From NCBI RefSeq assembly GCF_013459645.1, contig NZ_CP054861.1, forward strand, positions 2,840,001 through 2,904,000: a DNA stretch of 64,000 nt, read 5' to 3'. The DNA comes from Martelella sp. NC20 (GTDB taxonomy: Bacteria > Pseudomonadota > Alphaproteobacteria > Rhizobiales > Rhizobiaceae). The notes beneath the pieces are model-generated. The model made no database searches, was not told the origin of the DNA, and worked only from the letters and a program-made list of their open reading frames with translations. The position numbers were made by a program, and so were the translations under genes. This document shows, in pieces, positions 9,914 to 18,667 of the stretch. How positions within the stretch are numbered: position 1 is the first letter of the stretch; each line of letters opens with the position of its first letter.

Positions 9914-10195
9914 ATGACGATGGCCGCCAAAATCGAAGACCGACTTACCACACTCTTCCGTCCCGAACGGCTGATTCTGAAAGACGAGAGCGCGCAACAT
10001 GCCGGCCACTACGATGAGCCGGACGCTCCCGAGATCACCCATTTAAGGATCAGGATCGTATCCGGCAAGTTCAAAGGGATGAGCCGCATCGCACGACATC
10101 GTGCCGTCAATGAGGCACTGGGCCCCGAATTCGCCGATGGCCTTCACGCGCTGGCGATCGAAGCCGCCGCGCCCGGCGAGCCGACGCGGTGGTAG
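9914..10195 (+). CDS. BolA family protein
   Basis: 93 residues from the ATG at 9914, which sits 7 nt after GAGGAG; an ATG 15 nt upstream overlaps that ribosome binding site and is less likely. The BolA fold is recognisable from HLRIRIVSGKFKGMSRIARHRAVNEAL and the C-terminal LHALAIEA. BolA proteins bind monothiol glutaredoxins and take part in iron-sulfur and iron homeostasis or in DNA-binding regulation. It diverges from the J-domain/cobaltochelatase block. Which BolA subgroup it belongs to cannot be told here. Confidence 0.9.
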   Translation: MTMAAKIEDRLTTLFRPERLILKDESAQHAGHYDEPDAPEITHLRIRIVSGKFKGMSRIARHRAVNEALGPEFADGLHALAIEAAAPGEPTRW

Positions 10196-10305
10196 CAAAG
10201 CCCAGCCGAATGGCGTGACGGACCATGTGAACAGCGACGCCCGAGGAAAAAGCGGGGCGCGCTTTTCCGTTCGAATTTCTGACAAAGTTCTCCTCAAGCC
10301 CATTC

Positions 10306-10416
10306 GTCATCCCGGCCCTGAGCCGGGATCCAGGGCCGCTTGTGGCGAGGCGAGAAAAGTACCTTCGCGCGCAAGGATTCGGCGCTTGCTGGATTCCGGC
10401 TCAAGGCCGGTATGAC
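10306..10416. repeat. Palindromic intergenic repeat (alphaproteobacterial REP-like)
   Basis: The 334-nt gap between the BolA gene and mfppA holds no gene. It contains a long inverted repeat: 10306-10333 (GTCATCCCGGCCCTGAGCC and onward to CCAG) pairs with 10389-10416, with a central insert of about 55 nt. This kind of GTCATCCCGG...CCGGxATGAC palindrome is scattered in intergenic regions of many alphaproteobacteria. It would form a large hairpin on either strand and could end transcription of the convergent flanking genes. Confidence 0.7.
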
Positions 10417-10529
10417 GGTGGAGAGGGAGGCGACGCCGTGATTGCGCAGGGGGGTGTCAACAAACAGAATGCGGCGCACGGGCCTGTTCTTCCAGGCGAT
10501 CGCGGCCCCGTCGTCGCTGGTTTCGGGCT

Positions 10530-11270
10530 TTAAATCGCGACCCCGAAATGCCTGAGCCCCTCGATCACGCCGTCGGCGATTTCGCCGCGGGCCTGGTAGA
10601 TCCGGCCATTGCTTTTCGCCAGGGCGCGCAGGTCGTCATGGCCGTTGGCGGGGATGATGCCGCGCACCTCGGGCACCGCAAACATCGCGCTGTCATTGCC
10701 AGTGTCGCCGGCAACCACGACATCGTCATGGGCGATGCCGAGTTTTTGGCACAGCCACGAAAGACAGGCGCCCTTGTCGGCATTGCGCGGCAGGATGTCG
10801 AGATCGCGCGCCGATGAATAGACCAGCTTGACCTCCAGGCCTTTGGTGGTCAGCGCCTCCTCGATCACCTTGAGCCGGCTCTTCTTGGCGTTTTGCAGGT
10901 ACCAGCTCGATTTGTAGCCGTGCTGGTAGCGGTCGGGCTGGCGGGTCACGTCGGGGATGCTGTTCATGATCCGCTCGACCTTTTCCGCATCGAACGAACT
11001 GCCGATGAAATCGTCGAACCCGCCAACGGGCAGGCCGGCACGGTGGTCATGCGCCATGGTGCCGACGCCGCCGATCAGGAAATCGGGTTCCGGCAGGCCG
11101 ACCATGCCGATCAGCTCGCGAATGTCGTTGACGAGCCGCCCGCTGTTATAGACCAGCAGCGGTCGTTCGGCTTCGGGCATGGCATCGAAGGCCCGGCGGA
11201 AACGTTCCGTCGAGCCATTGTGGCCGACAAGCGTGCCGTCGAGATCGGATGAGAAAAGCCGGATTGCCAT
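10530..11270 (-). CDS. mfppA: Mannosylfructose-phosphate phosphatase (HAD-IIB)
   Basis: About 246 residues of the sucrose-phosphatase-like HAD subfamily IIB. HAD motif I is LFSSDLDGTLVG at the N-terminus, motif II is VYNSGR, and motif IV is VVAGDTGNDSAMF. It lies directly downstream of the mannosylfructose-phosphate synthase gene. By analogy with Agrobacterium it dephosphorylates mannosylfructose 6-phosphate to mannosylfructose, a non-reducing disaccharide osmolyte. I prefer the ATG at 11270, 4 nt after the synthase stop; an in-frame ATG at 11288 would overlap the synthase by 14 nt. The family call is sure; substrate specificity comes from context. Confidence 0.85.
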   Translation of the reverse strand: MAIRLFSSDLDGTLVGHNGSTERFRRAFDAMPEAERPLLVYNSGRLVNDIRELIGMVGLPEPDFLIGGVGTMAHDHRAGLPVGGFDDFIGSSFDAEKVERIMNSIPDVTRQPDRYQHGYKSSWYLQNAKKSRLKVIEEALTTKGLEVKLVYSSARDLDILPRNADKGACLSWLCQKLGIAHDDVVVAGDTGNDSAMFAVPEVRGIIPANGHDDLRALAKSNGRIYQARGEIADGVIEGLRHFGVAI

Positions 11271-11274
11271 CGCC

Positions 11275-12612
11275 TCAGTCGCCGTCATGCCAGGGTTCGG
11301 CCCAGTCGCTGTCCTCCAAGGACTGCCGCATCGGGCGGCCTTCCACCAGCGAGATCAATTGCTGCGCGATCCCGGTCCAGGTGAACAGGCTGCGCGCCTT
11401 GTGCGCTCCCATGCGGGCCAGGCGGTTATAGAGCCGCTGGTGCTTGAACGGCTTCATCATCATGATGCCGAGATCGTATTTGTCGAACGTGTCGGCAAAC
11501 AGCGCGTGTCGCCCGAAGCTGATCGCGCGGTAAAGCCCGCCATTGGTGGTGACCACTGTCGGCGTACCCGATGCCATCGCCTCGATCGCGGTCATGCCGA
11601 ACGGCTCATAGCGGCTTGAAAGCACGAACATGTCGGCCGCGCGATAGATGTCGGGCAGGGCCTCGTCGGAGACATGGCCGGAGAAATGAACCTTGTCCTC
11701 GAGCCCCAGTTCCGTCACCAGCGCCTTGAGCTCGTTCAGGATCTTGGTTTCAAGCTCATCCATGTCCGCACCGCCGACGGCAAGCTGGAGCTCGGCATCT
11801 GGAACACGCTCGGCCATTACCGAAAACGCCTGGATCAGGAGGTCGTAGCCCTTGTTGGTGGCAAGCCTGCCGAGCGCCAGCACGGTCTTGCCCTTGAAGC
11901 CGAACTGTTCGCGCAGCATGCCCCGGGTCGCGCCGGAAACCGGGTAGAAGCGGTTGTCGTCATAGCCGGGCGGGATCATGTAGACCCGGTCCTCGCGGAT
12001 GCCGTAATCCTCCACCAGCATGTCGACCTGGATCGGCGTGGTCGCGATCACGCTGTCGCAGGCGCGGTAGATCTTGTTTTCATGCTTGATCCGTTCGGTG
12101 AAGTTGAAGTCCTTCTCGAACTGCTCCTTTTTGTCCGGATAATCGGTCTCCATCGTCCGCTTCTTCCACAGGCCGATAGAATGCGGCGTGTGCAGATGGG
12201 GAATATGAAGCGCCTCGGCGAGCCGCAGGCCGGCATAGCCGGCGTCCCAGTAGTGGGAGTTGATGAAGGTATAATGGAGGTCGTGTTCGCGCATGTAGCG
12301 CAGCGCGTTCTCGCTCCACTCCAGCAGATGCTTGTAGAGATATTCCTTGGGAATGAAGTCCTTGCCGCCGCAGGGAATGCGCACCACGCGGACACGCTCG
12401 TCAACCTCGTCGATCTCCGGCTGATCCTCGAACCGGCGGGTGTAGATATCGACGGAAAAGCCGAGCTGGGCGAGTTTTTTCGACAGTTCAAGAATGTATA
12501 CGACCTGTCCGCCGGTATCGGCGGCGCCAAGCGGCGGATCTGCGGCAACATATCCATGCGTGGAAACAAGCGCGATATTGGGATATTTACCGGACCCGTT
12601 ATTATCTGCCAT
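11275..12612 (-). CDS. mfpsA: Mannosylfructose-phosphate synthase (GT4 glycosyltransferase)
   Basis: 445 residues. It closely resembles Agrobacterium MfpsA end to end, including STHGYVAADPPLGAADTGGQ, YTRRFEDQPEIDEVDERV, HLHTPHSIGLWKKR, LGRLATNKGYDLL, and the terminal DWAEPWHDGD. The enzyme transfers mannose from GDP-mannose to fructose 6-phosphate in the cytoplasm. Nucleotide-sugar binding motifs typical of sucrose-synthase-like GT4 proteins are present (SSRYEPFGMTAIEAMASGTP). The chosen ATG is 7 nt from AAGGAAGG. It shares GDP-mannose with the alginate-type operon 39 kb away. It forms an operon with mfppA and diverges from the glycerate kinase gene. Confidence 0.92.
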   Translation of the reverse strand: MADNNGSGKYPNIALVSTHGYVAADPPLGAADTGGQVVYILELSKKLAQLGFSVDIYTRRFEDQPEIDEVDERVRVVRIPCGGKDFIPKEYLYKHLLEWSENALRYMREHDLHYTFINSHYWDAGYAGLRLAEALHIPHLHTPHSIGLWKKRTMETDYPDKKEQFEKDFNFTERIKHENKIYRACDSVIATTPIQVDMLVEDYGIREDRVYMIPPGYDDNRFYPVSGATRGMLREQFGFKGKTVLALGRLATNKGYDLLIQAFSVMAERVPDAELQLAVGGADMDELETKILNELKALVTELGLEDKVHFSGHVSDEALPDIYRAADMFVLSSRYEPFGMTAIEAMASGTPTVVTTNGGLYRAISFGRHALFADTFDKYDLGIMMMKPFKHQRLYNRLARMGAHKARSLFTWTGIAQQLISLVEGRPMRQSLEDSDWAEPWHDGD

Positions 12613-12821
12613 CATCAATCCTTCCTTGCAAAAATAGAGCGTGGCGTGGCTGCGCGGATTCGGTTCTGTCATGGCGGCTGGGCACAGAGAGGCGAAAAGA
12701 ATCGTCCGGGCGCACGACCCGCTGTTCTCCGAACGCACAACCGGAGCAAAGTGTTCCGAACAAACTTGAGCGATCCGAGGTTATGTGGAACATAGGGGAA
12801 CAGCCGCATGAGGAAAACCCC

Positions 12822-14102
12822 ATGAATTCCCGTATCAATTTCGAAGATCAACCCGGCGCTTTCCTGCGTATGCTTTTCGATGCCGCCGTGGCCGCCGCCG
12901 ATCCGATGAAACAGCTCGCCGGATATCTGCCGGAGCCGCCGAAGGGCCGCACCGTGGTTGTCGGGGCCGGCAAGGGCTCGGCGCGCATGGCGGAAGCGCT
13001 GGAGGCTTGCTGGCAGGGGCCGCTCGAAGGCGTGGTCGTGACCCGCTACGGCCATGAAGCGCCCTGCGAGCGGATCGAAATCCTCTCGGCGTCCCACCCG
13101 GTGCCGGATGAAGCCGGCGAAAAGGCTGCGAAACGGATTCTGGAAACGGTCTCTAGCCTTACGGAAGACGATCTGGTGATCGTGCTGATCTCGGGCGGCG
13201 GCTCGGCCCTGCTGTCGCTGCCGCCGGAAGGGGTGACGCTTCAAGACAAGATCGCCCTCAACAAGGCGCTGCTGCGCTGCGGCGCGTCGATCGACGAGGT
13301 CAATTGCGTGCGCAAGCACATGTCGGCGATCAAGGGCGGCAGGCTTGCCGCCGCCATCCACCCCGCCCGCTGCCACACGCTTCTGATCTCCGATGTGCCG
13401 GGCGACGATCCGGCGATCATCGCCTCCGGCCCGACGGTCGGCGAGGTGACCACGGTGGAGGATGCGCGGGCGATCCTGAAACGCTACGCCATCGATGTGC
13501 CCGACCATGTCGCCCGCCATTTCGGCACGGCGGCCGCGCGCTGCGTCGCCCCCGACGATCCGCGTCTGGCGCGGGCCGAAAACCACATCATCGCGACCCC
13601 GTTCATGTCGCTGGAGGCCGCCGCCGACATCGCCCGCGAGGCCGGGCTCGACGTGCTGGTGCTCGGCGATACGATCGAGGGCGAGGCCAAGGATGTCGGC
13701 ATCGTCCATGCCGGCATCGCAGGCGCGATCGTCAACCACGGCGTGCCCGCAAAACGGCCGGCGATCATCCTCTCCGGCGGCGAGACCAGCGTGACCGTCA
13801 GGGGCGAAGGCCGCGGCGGGCGCAATGTCGAGTTTCTGCTGTCGCTTGCCGTCGAACTCAACGGGCTTGCGGGCGTCCACGCGCTTGCCGGCGACACCGA
13901 CGGCGTCGACGGCCGGGAGGAGGTGGCAGGCGCCGTGATCGGTCCTGACACGCTCGAACGCGCGCGATCGCTCGGCCTCGATGCCCGCGCCTCGCTTGCC
14001 GACAATGACGGTCACGGATTTTTCGAGGCGCTGGGCGACCAGGTGATCACCGGGCCGACGCTGACCAATGTCAATGATTTTCGGGCTATCCTGATCCTTT
14101 GA
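12822..14102 (+). CDS. Glycerate 2-kinase (TtuD/GckA, MOFRL family)
   Basis: 426 residues from the ATG at 12822, which follows GAGGAAAA. Domains: DUF4147 (residues about 10-235) with VVVGAGKGSARMAEAL, SASHPVPDEAG, LISGGGSALLSLP and LLISDVPGDDPAIIASGPTV; then a MOFRL domain with LSGGETSVTVRGEGRGGRN and ALAGDTDGVDG. This is the type-II glycerate kinase fold. It phosphorylates D-glycerate to 2-phosphoglycerate in the serine cycle or tartrate/glyoxylate breakdown. It is annotated ttuD in some rhizobia, but no tartrate genes are nearby, so I leave the symbol open. It diverges from mfpsA. Confidence 0.9.
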   Translation: MNSRINFEDQPGAFLRMLFDAAVAAADPMKQLAGYLPEPPKGRTVVVGAGKGSARMAEALEACWQGPLEGVVVTRYGHEAPCERIEILSASHPVPDEAGEKAAKRILETVSSLTEDDLVIVLISGGGSALLSLPPEGVTLQDKIALNKALLRCGASIDEVNCVRKHMSAIKGGRLAAAIHPARCHTLLISDVPGDDPAIIASGPTVGEVTTVEDARAILKRYAIDVPDHVARHFGTAAARCVAPDDPRLARAENHIIATPFMSLEAAADIAREAGLDVLVLGDTIEGEAKDVGIVHAGIAGAIVNHGVPAKRPAIILSGGETSVTVRGEGRGGRNVEFLLSLAVELNGLAGVHALAGDTDGVDGREEVAGAVIGPDTLERARSLGLDARASLADNDGHGFFEALGDQVITGPTLTNVNDFRAILIL

Positions 14103-14283
14103 ATTTGCGCCGCGCAAGGCGGCTTTGGCGCGCCGGCCGCAGTATCGTCCGACCCTATGCGCCTTGCGCCCGGCTCTATGTTTGTCTCGCTTTACCCTTT
14201 GGTAACCATATTCCCACATTTTCGCATCAGGCCCGCGCGGCGAATTTCGCGTCCTGCATCTGATTGGCTGAAGTGGATTACCA

Positions 14284-15258
14284 ATGCGTTCTTTTGTAAC
14301 CGGCCTGGCGGGCCTCTGCGTTCTCGCGCTTGCGTCCTGCGCTTCGACCGGGGACCGGGACACAGCGATCCTCAAGACCGCGCTGCTGCCGGCTCCCGCC
14401 CGCGTCATCTCCGACGGTCCGGATGCGATCGAGGTGATCACGACGGGTTCGATCGGGGAGATCGTGCAGATCGAGGACGCACCATTGCAGCTTGGATCCA
14501 TTCATTCGCGCATCGTGGACGGCGCCGATCGCGGCGCGCAGGTCATGTCGATCAGCCTCGGCGAGGACGGCAAGCCGGAATATCATCCGCTTGCTGGCCG
14601 CACGATCTATCTGGATGAGACCCGCGACATCACGCTTGCGCCGCTGGAAGTGGTGCTGACCTTCGATGACGGCCCGGTTCCCGGCCGCACCAACGCGGTG
14701 CTGGACGCGCTCGATGCCTACGGGGTCAAGGGTCTGTTCTTCATGGTCGGCGAGATGGCGCATTATTACCCGGAAACGGCGGCGCTGGTGGCCAAGGCCG
14801 GCCAGACGATCGCCACCCACACCTGGTCGCATCCCTATCTGCCCGCGCTCGGGTTTGACGCAGCCCTCGCCAATATCGACCGGGGTGCGGCCATCGTGGC
14901 GGAGGCAACCGGCAAAACGCCGCACTTCTTCCGCTTTCCCTATCTGGCCGAAAACGAACGGCTCGACAGGGCGCTTCAGAACCGGGGCCTGATCCCGGTC
15001 GGCGCCGATGTCGATTCCCGCGATTATATCGAGGCGACGACCGAGCAACTGGTGGAGCGGGTGATGAGCGGGCTCGAGGACCGGGGCGGCGGGATCGTGC
15101 TGATGCATGATCTGCAGGGCCGCACCGCGCGGGCGATCGGCCCGCTGCTCGCGCGGCTGCAGGCGGGCGGCTACAAGGTGGTGCAGCTCAAATATGGCGT
15201 CCCGCCACAGAAGGCCGATACCCTGGTGGCCCGCCTTGACACAAATCCCCTGAAATAG
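14284..15258 (+). CDS. Lipoprotein polysaccharide deacetylase (NodB-like, CE4)
   Basis: 324 residues. A lipobox LASC places the lipidated Cys at residue 19, so the protein is probably membrane-anchored. The CE4/NodB domain starts near residue 122. TFDDG (126-130) carries the catalytic and metal-binding Asp pair, and HTWSH (179-183) supplies the two metal His. RFPYLAENERL and the late IVLMHDLQG match the remaining motifs. Proteins like this remove N-acetyl groups from peptidoglycan or polysaccharide in the periplasm. It stands alone between the glycerate kinase gene and leuB. Confidence 0.88.
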   Translation: MRSFVTGLAGLCVLALASCASTGDRDTAILKTALLPAPARVISDGPDAIEVITTGSIGEIVQIEDAPLQLGSIHSRIVDGADRGAQVMSISLGEDGKPEYHPLAGRTIYLDETRDITLAPLEVVLTFDDGPVPGRTNAVLDALDAYGVKGLFFMVGEMAHYYPETAALVAKAGQTIATHTWSHPYLPALGFDAALANIDRGAAIVAEATGKTPHFFRFPYLAENERLDRALQNRGLIPVGADVDSRDYIEATTEQLVERVMSGLEDRGGGIVLMHDLQGRTARAIGPLLARLQAGGYKVVQLKYGVPPQKADTLVARLDTNPLK

Positions 15259-15392
15259 CTTTCGGCCCAACACGTACCGCAACGGCGCTCAACCGCCTTG
15301 AATTGCGCGGTCCCGCGGTCTAGAACCGCCTCGGCCCGCCAGAGGCGCCGACATACCGGATGGCGCGCGGCCCAGCATCGAGGGAGGCATCA

Positions 15393-16508
15393 TTGAGCCA
15401 GCGTAAACTCTTTCTTCTGCCCGGCGACGGCATCGGCCCGGAAATTTCGACCGAGTTCCTCAAGGTGGTCGCTCTTTTGAACGACAAGGCCGCTGCGGGT
15501 TTCGAAATCGAGAGGGGCCTTGTCGGCGGCGCCGCCTATGATGCCCATGGCAAGGCGATCTCGGATGACGACATGGCGCTGGCGATGGCCGCCGATGCGG
15601 TGATGTTTGCCGCTGTCGGTGGCCCCAAATGGGACAATGTCGCCTATGACGTGCGCCCGGAGGCCGGGCTTCTGCGGCTGCGCAAGGATCTGGAACTGTT
15701 CGCCAATCTGCGTCCGGCGATCTGCTATGCGGCGCTTGCGGCATCATCCTCGCTGAAGCCGGAACTGGTGGAAGGCCTCGATATCCTGATCGTGCGCGAA
15801 TTGACCGGCGGCGTCTATTTCGGCGAGCCCAAGGAAATCATCGACCTCGAAAACGGCCAGCAGCGCGCGATCGACACCCAGGTCTACGATACCTACGAGA
15901 TCGAGCGCATCGCCGCCGTCGCCTTCGAACTGGCGCGCACCCGCGACAACCGCGTCTGCTCGATGGAAAAGCGCAACGTGATGAAGTCCGGCCTGTTCTG
16001 GAACCAGGTCGTGACCCGGGTGCACAAGGAAAAATTCGCCGATGTCGAATTGTCGCACATGCTGGCCGATGCCGGCGGCATGCAGCTCGTGCGCGCGCCC
16101 AAGCAGTTCGACGTGATCGTAACCGACAATCTGTTCGGCGACATGCTGTCGGATGTCGCGGCGATGCTGACCGGCTCGCTCGGCATGCTGCCATCGGCCT
16201 CGCTCGGCGCGGAAGATGTCGTCACCGGCAAGCGCAAGGCGATGTATGAGCCGGTCCATGGCTCCGCGCCCGATATCGCCGGGCAGGGGATTGCCAATCC
16301 GCTCGCCATGCTCGCCTCGTTTGCGATGTGCCTGCGCTATTCGTTCAACATGATCACCGAGGCCGAGGCGCTGGACGCCGCGATTGCCAGGGTGCTGGAT
16401 GACGGGCTTCGCACCGGCGACATCATGTCGCCCGGTTGCCGCAAGGTCGGCACCAGCGAAATGGGCGACGCCGTGGTCGCCGCCTTCGCCGCCAAGCTCG
16501 GCGTTTGA
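15393..16508 (+). CDS. leuB: 3-isopropylmalate dehydrogenase
   Basis: 371 residues from a TTG start at 15393, which sits 5 nt after a strong AGGGAGG. The longer reading from 15360 lacks such a site. It catalyses NAD-dependent oxidative decarboxylation of 3-isopropylmalate in leucine synthesis. Conserved segments: [81 protein letters not shown] and [12 protein letters not shown]. The only slightly unusual feature is the TTG start. It is flanked by unrelated genes. Confidence 0.96.
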   Translation: MSQRKLFLLPGDGIGPEISTEFLKVVALLNDKAAAGFEIERGLVGGAAYDAHGKAISDDDMALAMAADAVMFAAVGGPKWDNVAYDVRPEAGLLRLRKDLELFANLRPAICYAALAASSSLKPELVEGLDILIVRELTGGVYFGEPKEIIDLENGQQRAIDTQVYDTYEIERIAAVAFELARTRDNRVCSMEKRNVMKSGLFWNQVVTRVHKEKFADVELSHMLADAGGMQLVRAPKQFDVIVTDNLFGDMLSDVAAMLTGSLGMLPSASLGAEDVVTGKRKAMYEPVHGSAPDIAGQGIANPLAMLASFAMCLRYSFNMITEAEALDAAIARVLDDGLRTGDIMSPGCRKVGTSEMGDAVVAAFAAKLGV

Positions 16509-16563
16509 ACCTGAGAGCCGGCGGCGGGGTTTATAACCGCCGCCGCCGCGCTATCTTGTCGGG

Positions 16564-17367
16564 ATGAGCGAGATCCGACGAAACGTCCCCCAAAACTTCC
16601 CCAAAAACGGTGTCCGCATGCCGCCGCTGTTCTGGAAGCGGCGCGTTGCCCATGACGCATTCCGCCTTTCCTCGACGCGCTGGCCGTGGTTTCTGTTGCC
16701 CGCGGCCACGCTGGCGCTGCTGTGCATGGCGACCCTGGACGGCCCGGTGGCGGTCGCGCGCGATGCGATGTCGTCGCGGTTTCAGGGGTTCGCCGCGCGG
16801 CTGACCGATGTCACCACGGCGCCGTGGATATTGGGGGCAAGCGGGACAGTCACGCTCCTTGCCCTCGCGGCGGTCACCTTTCTTGCTGGTCCGCGCGCCA
16901 AGTTCCGCGCGGCGCTGGTGCTGCATCAGGGCTTCTACCTGTTCTGTTCCGTCGCGCTTGCAAGCGCCACCGTCAATGTGGTCAAGCGCCTGATCGGCCG
17001 GGCGCGGCCGACCCTGTTCGATACGGTCGGCGACCTGCACTTCAATGTCGGCGTCTGGGCCTATGATTACGCAAGCTTCCCCTCCGGTCATTCGACCACG
17101 TCCGGCGCGATCTTCGCCGGTCTGGCGCTGCTCTATCCGAGGCTCGGGCCGTTGTTCGCCGCCTTTGCAATCTTCTTCGGCTTTGCCCGCATCGCCGTCG
17201 GCGCTCACTATCCGAGCGACGTGTCGGCGGGCCTGTTCTACGGCGCCTGGGTTTCCGTGCTTGTCGCCTGCGTTTTCGCCCGTTACCGGCTGCTGTTTGC
17301 GGTGCCGGAGACGGGCCTTCCGGTGCGCCGGCGCCGGCCGCGCCCGCGCGACCGTCTTCGGTCGTAA
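16564..17367 (+). CDS. PAP2 (phosphatidic acid phosphatase-type) membrane phosphatase
   Basis: 267 residues with several membrane segments. The three PAP2 motifs are present: KRLIGRARP, SFPSGHSTT and ARIAVGAHYPSD, with the C-terminal His-Asp pair. Such enzymes remove phosphate from lipids (phosphatidate, undecaprenyl pyrophosphate or lipid A) at the periplasmic face. A basic tail (RRRRPRPRDRLRS) ends the protein. A paralogue lies 1.3 kb downstream in the same orientation, separated by an IS110-type element. An in-frame ATG at 16618 is an alternative start. The substrate is unknown. Confidence 0.87.
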   Translation: MSEIRRNVPQNFPKNGVRMPPLFWKRRVAHDAFRLSSTRWPWFLLPAATLALLCMATLDGPVAVARDAMSSRFQGFAARLTDVTTAPWILGASGTVTLLALAAVTFLAGPRAKFRAALVLHQGFYLFCSVALASATVNVVKRLIGRARPTLFDTVGDLHFNVGVWAYDYASFPSGHSTTSGAIFAGLALLYPRLGPLFAAFAIFFGFARIAVGAHYPSDVSAGLFYGAWVSVLVACVFARYRLLFAVPETGLPVRRRRPRPRDRLRS

Positions 17368-17378
17368 TCTTGCTGTCA

Positions 17379-18329
17379 TCAACTCTGTTGGCTTAGCTGG
17401 TCTCTGAACCTTGCATTCAATGTGATGACTATCTTTCGCATGACCGCGGCGAGGGCGACGATTGGCTTTTTACCGTTGTGGATGAGGCGTTTGTAGAATT
17501 CGACGAATTCGCCCCTTCCTTGTGCGGCCTGCATGGCGGGCATGAACAGGATCGTTCGCACGGCTGGCCGTCCACCGCGCATCCTGCGGTAGCCGATCTT
17601 GTTGCCGCTTTCGTTTGGATGAGGCGCCAGGCCCGCCAGAGCCGCTGCTTGCTTTCGGTCCATCTTCCCCAGTTCCGGTATGGCGGCAATGAGGGCTGCG
17701 GCCGTCGTTTCGCCGATACCCTTCATGGCGGTTGCGGTCCTGGCCCTCTGCACAAGGGATGCGGAGCGCATCAGCGCACTGATGGCTTTGTCGACAAGCA
17801 CGATCTGCCGGTTGAGGACAGTGAGCAGGGCCTTGAAGGTGGCGGCCAGGTCGCGCCCGCCCAGTTCGCGCGCGCTTGGGGCCTTGGCGCGATTCTGCTC
17901 GGCCACCCTCATGGCCACCAGATCGGCGCGGCGGCGCACGAGAGCCTTGAGCCTTGCCTCACAGGGGTCCTCCGCATGCCATAAAGGCAGGGTTGCCCAT
18001 CGCTCCAGCCCATAGGCGACCATTTCCCGCGCATCGATCGCATCGCTCTTGCCCAAGCGGCCGCGTGACCGGATGAAAGCCTTGAGCTTGCGTGTGTCGG
18101 CGCGATGGAGCGGAAGTTTCAGGCCCCGGCATTCTTCCATCAAGATGATCTCGTAGCCGCCGGTGGGCTCGCAAATGACCAGGTCGACATCGCACTTTCG
18201 CAGGAAGTGCCGGATCTGTTTTCGCTGGTTGGGAATGACCGTCGCGATGCGGCCGTCAAAAATGGCGATGGTGTCCTTGGCGACATCGACGCCAAGGCAA
18301 CGGCACGGGGGATGATGCAAAAAGGTCAT
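17379..18329 (-). CDS. IS110 family transposase
   Basis: 316 residues from the ATG at 18329. The N-terminal RuvC-like DEDD domain shows GVDVAKDT (Asp15), ICEPTGGYE (Glu54) and KSDAIDAREM (Asp96 and Asp99). The C-terminal transposase-20 domain carries GIGETTAAALIA and ESGNKIGYRRMRGGRPAVR; Ser241 is the presumed recombinase nucleophile. Length and motifs match functional members, with no frameshift. It recombines DNA with guidance from an element-encoded bridge RNA in characterised IS110 elements. It is transcribed against the flanking PAP2 genes. An upstream in-frame extension to 18449 is not supported by a ribosome site. Confidence 0.93.
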   Translation of the reverse strand: MTFLHHPPCRCLGVDVAKDTIAIFDGRIATVIPNQRKQIRHFLRKCDVDLVICEPTGGYEIILMEECRGLKLPLHRADTRKLKAFIRSRGRLGKSDAIDAREMVAYGLERWATLPLWHAEDPCEARLKALVRRRADLVAMRVAEQNRAKAPSARELGGRDLAATFKALLTVLNRQIVLVDKAISALMRSASLVQRARTATAMKGIGETTAAALIAAIPELGKMDRKQAAALAGLAPHPNESGNKIGYRRMRGGRPAVRTILFMPAMQAAQGRGEFVEFYKRLIHNGKKPIVALAAVMRKIVITLNARFRDQLSQQS

Positions 18330-18472
18330 GGTGATGCTATCCTCTCTAGGCTTCGGATTGTTTGCGGGCGTGCCAGGCAGCGGCCCAATCAACTCTCCAA
18401 GCGATGGCAGAGTGCGGCAGTGACCTTGATGACGTCGGGTGTTGCCCAATCCTCGGACGGTCGCCTGCCACA

Positions 18473-18505
18473 GCAGCTGCGGGCTGTGAAAGAGCCCGCA
18501 GCTGC
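18473..18505 (-). ncRNA. Perfect hairpin in IS110 non-coding end, bridge-RNA candidate region
   Basis: GCAGCTGCGGGCT (18473-18485) is perfectly repeated in inverse at 18493-18505, around a 7-nt loop. It lies 145-175 nt upstream of the transposase start. In IS110-group elements this region is transcribed as the bridge RNA, which begins with a 5' stem-loop. That this hairpin belongs to such an RNA is inference. I cannot define the RNA ends or its target- and donor-binding loops from one copy. Confidence 0.4.
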
Positions 18506-18667
18506 GCCAACATCATAACCTGCATTCAACAAACAATCCCCGGGCGTTAGTCCGTTTTGCGAGGTTCTGCCGGTCGCGGGCGTTGATGCCGCAGGCCGGC
18601 TCGGCTAACATCCGCCCGGGCAGTTGCCCTTTGGATGAGGGGGCGGTTTCGGATATTTGGAGGTGCA

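Larger units (their letters stand above)
17370..18540 (-). mobile_element. IS110-family insertion sequence (ends approximate)
   Basis: One complete-looking IS110-type transposase gene and a roughly 200-nt non-coding 5' segment sit between two PAP2 paralogues. IS110 elements lack terminal inverted repeats and often make no target duplication, so the ends cannot be read from the sequence; the limits are bounded by the upstream PAP2 stop and by the start of the leader of the downstream PAP2 gene. Both catalytic domains of the transposase look intact. The non-coding end lies upstream of the transposase, as in the IS110 group, where a bridge RNA is known to be encoded. Confidence 0.75.

Noticed and set aside
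12669..14501. A 610-codon leftward frame opposite the glycerate kinase gene.
   Set aside because: It is rich in Arg, Gly and His and has no family resemblance, as expected for the antisense of a GC-rich gene. The + strand frame encodes a clear glycerate kinase.
17407..18533. Near-identical ACCT(T)GCATTCAA near both sides of the IS (about 17409 and 18518), considered as IS end repeats.
   Set aside because: The left copy lies inside the transposase coding sequence and the two are direct, imperfect and 1.1 kb apart. IS110 elements lack such terminal repeats, so chance is more likely.
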